Source: Pseudomonadota bacterium (GTDB taxonomy: Bacteria > Pseudomonadota > Alphaproteobacteria > Rhizobiales > Rhizobiaceae). Taken from it: a DNA stretch of 6,396 bases. Below the pieces are notes generated by a model that worked only from the letters and a program-made list of their open reading frames with translations, was not told where the DNA came from and searched no databases. The translations under genes were made by a program, and so were the position numbers. Shown piece by piece: positions 4,746 through 6,396 of this stretch. The first letter of the stretch is position 1; each line of letters opens with the position of its first letter. The DNA lies in assembly GCA_023422735.1 (NCBI GenBank), contig JAFAGL010000127.1:1-6396 (forward strand), written 5' to 3'.

Positions 4746-6396
4746 ATGCCGCCGGTTTCGAACCAAGCGAGTGACGTCGATATTGATCTGGGCCGGTTAT
4801 TCTCCAGCCTGCTCAGCCATTGGCTTCGCATTGTCATCGTCGCTTTTTGCGTTGCGGCTACGGCAGTGGTTCTGGCTTGGCTTGCGACGCCTCTCTATCG
4901 AGCAGAAACACGCATTCTCATCGAGGCACGTGAATCGCCGCTGACCCGCGCGACACCCGATACGGATGCGAACCGGGTCATTCTCGACCCGGAAGGGATC
5001 GCAAGTCAGGTTCAGGTGGTTTCCTCCGCCGACATTCTGCGCAAGGTGGCTGCCGATCTCAATCTCTCAGCGCTTCCCGAATTTGACGCTTCGAGCGATC
5101 TTTCGCCGCTCAAAAGCATCTTAGTCTCGCTCGGCCTGGTTCGCGATCCCCGCCAAAGTCCCGCGAGCGAACGCGTGCTCGCGTCGATGCGAGAGAAATT
5201 GCGCGTTTACGCGGTTGAGGGATCAAGGGTGATCGTTGTGGATTTCTCTTCCCGCGATCCGCAACTCGCAGCTTCGGTTCCCAATGCTATTGCGAATGCC
5301 TATCTTGAGGTTCAGCGCGGCGCGAAGATTGACTCCAATACAGACGCTACCGGCTTTCTTCAGCCTGAGATTGCTGCCTTATCAGATCGCGTCAAGGAAG
5401 CGGAAAGCAAGGTTGCCGATTTCCGCTCGAAATCAGATCTGCTGATTGGCCAGAACAACGAAGTGCTTGCAACGCAGCAGCTCTCCGAACTGACCAGCGA
5501 GCTTTCCCGTGTTCGGGCCAACCGTTCGTCAACTGAGGCGAACGCCCAAAGTCTCCGGACAGCGATCGAATCTGGCGGTTCGCTGGAGACCGTGCCTGAG
5601 GTCTTGTCTTCACCACTGATCCAGCGCTTGCGCGAACGTGAAGTCGAGTTACGTGCCCAGATCGCAGATCTGTCAACGACGCTGCTCGGGAACCATCCGC
5701 GCTTGCGGGCTTTGAATTCTCAACTCGGCGACCTCGAAGCTCAAATTCGAACAGAAGCGCGCAAGGTTCTTTCCAGTCTGGAAAATGAAGCACGAAGTGC
5801 GTTGGCGCGAGAGGCACGGCTTCAGGCGGATCTCGACAGCCTGAAGGAAGTTTCGGCGCGTGCTGAAGAACAACAGGTCGAACTTCGCGCCTTGGAGCGT
5901 GAAGCGGCGGCCCAACGCGATCTTTTAAATACCTATCTGGCCCGTTATCGCGAAGCCATCTCGCGTGGAGAGGGCAATTATCTGCCTGCTGATGCGCGAA
6001 TCATATCCCGGGCGGTCGCTCCGGCGGAGCCTTACTTTCCAAAAACCCTCCCGATCGTGATGGCAGCTTTCGTTGCAGCGCTTCTTTTCATGGCGATCAT
6101 CACGCTGTTGCAGGAGTTGTTCAGCGGTCGGGCAATGCGCCCTGCAGGGCAGAGTTATCGCGTTAACGAACTGGCTATGCCGGCGGCTGCGCCGGCGCGC
6201 TCGCGGTGGGAAGAAGAAGCGATAGCACCTTCACCTAAGCTTGGAGTTGGTCACGCGACTGCGGCTTTGCTGGAAAGCGCCACGAGACGCGCATTGTTTA
6301 TCTCGCCGGAAGGCATCGAAGCCGGTCAGGTGTCGGGCGAGGCCGCGCGCGAATTGGCTGGGCTAGGAAAGCGCGTCCTTCTTCTCGACATGACAT
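4746..6396 (+). CDS. Wzc/GumC-type polysaccharide co-polymerase (chain-length determinant) with degenerate ATPase domain, 3' end cut by window
   Basis: The frame is open from ATG 4746 to the window end, giving 550 codons and no stop. A Wzz domain (about 12-190) contains membrane helix 1 (29-47) and ends with DFSSRDPQLAA (166-176). A long charged periplasmic stretch (about 200-385), probably coiled coil, includes LLGNHPRLRAL. The GNVR region carries RDLLNTYLARYREA (391-404), and the Pro-rich APAEPYFPKTLP (425-436) leads into membrane helix 2 (435-456). After a Pro/Ala-rich cytosolic linker (about 459-513), a tyrosine-kinase/CpsD-like nucleotide-binding fold begins with RRALFISPEG (514-523) and reaches GKRVLLLDMT (541-550) at the edge. 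Family role: inner-membrane partner of the outer-membrane export protein, setting chain length and coupling polymerisation to export. Odd feature: the Walker A segment reads PEGIEAGQVSGEAA with no GK[S/T], and Walker A' ends DMT rather than D-x-D, so autophosphorylation looks lost. The remainder of the domain, including any C-terminal tyrosine cluster, is outside the window. Confidence 0.93.
   Translation, partial: MPPVSNQASDVDIDLGRLFSSLLSHWLRIVIVAFCVAATAVVLAWLATPLYRAETRILIEARESPLTRATPDTDANRVILDPEGIASQVQVVSSADILRKVAADLNLSALPEFDASSDLSPLKSILVSLGLVRDPRQSPASERVLASMREKLRVYAVEGSRVIVVDFSSRDPQLAASVPNAIANAYLEVQRGAKIDSNTDATGFLQPEIAALSDRVKEAESKVADFRSKSDLLIGQNNEVLATQQLSELTSELSRVRANRSSTEANAQSLRTAIESGGSLETVPEVLSSPLIQRLREREVELRAQIADLSTTLLGNHPRLRALNSQLGDLEAQIRTEARKVLSSLENEARSALAREARLQADLDSLKEVSARAEEQQVELRALEREAAAQRDLLNTYLARYREAISRGEGNYLPADARIISRAVAPAEPYFPKTLPIVMAAFVAALLFMAIITLLQELFSGRAMRPAGQSYRVNELAMPAAAPARSRWEEEAIAPSPKLGVGHATAALLESATRRALFISPEGIEAGQVSGEAARELAGLGKRVLLLDMT

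Noticed and set aside
5392..5817. A 141-codon open frame on the minus strand
   Set aside because: It is antisense to the coiled-coil part of the co-polymerase; the composition looks like a shadow frame and no domain is seen.

Overview
The window is part of a Wzx/Wzy-type polysaccharide synthesis and export locus. It most likely comes from an alphaproteobacterium, probably of the order Hyphomicrobiales (Rhizobiales). That placement rests on protein character: the short GumB-like export lipoprotein, the NAY-terminated polyprenyl glycosylphosphotransferase, and the SGF-x-x-NEPAPYEL start of the polymerase. It is recall-based inference, not a search result.

Four genes lie on the minus strand in the transcriptional order export lipoprotein (4569-4009), GT4 glycosyltransferase (3977-2838), undecaprenyl-phosphate sugar phosphotransferase (2720-1185), and O-antigen ligase/Wzy-like polymerase (about 1189 to beyond base 1, so cut off at its C-terminus). 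A fifth gene, a Wzc/GumC-type polysaccharide co-polymerase, runs divergently on the plus strand from 4746 beyond base 6396. The 176-nt divergent intergenic region (4570-4745) should carry promoters for both directions. A 117-nt gap (2721-2837) inside the minus-strand cluster carries three closely spaced AACC-x-x-TT octamers, two of which form a near-perfect dyad.

Together the genes give a coherent pathway. The phosphotransferase loads the first sugar-phosphate onto undecaprenyl phosphate. The GT4 enzyme extends the repeat unit. The polymerase joins units in the periplasm. The co-polymerase and the outer-membrane-linked lipoprotein control chain length and export. No flippase (Wzx) is present, nor most of the glycosyltransferases a larger repeat unit would need; these presumably lie outside the window. 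The gene set resembles gum/EPS loci and also the unipolar adhesin (upp) and holdfast (hfs) loci of alphaproteobacteria; the window cannot decide between them.

The most notable points are: (1) where Wzc/CpsD proteins carry the Walker A lysine and the Walker A' D-x-D, the co-polymerase has neither, so it looks like a pseudokinase; (2) the polymerase reading frame has no ATG, GTG or TTG at the expected start, but has an ATT behind a well-spaced GGAG, overlapping the upstream stop codon; (3) the octamer/dyad element between the glycosyltransferase and phosphotransferase genes. I saw no RNA gene, mobile element or CRISPR array. Overall this is a fairly ordinary polysaccharide locus with a few unusual details rather than a clearly new system.
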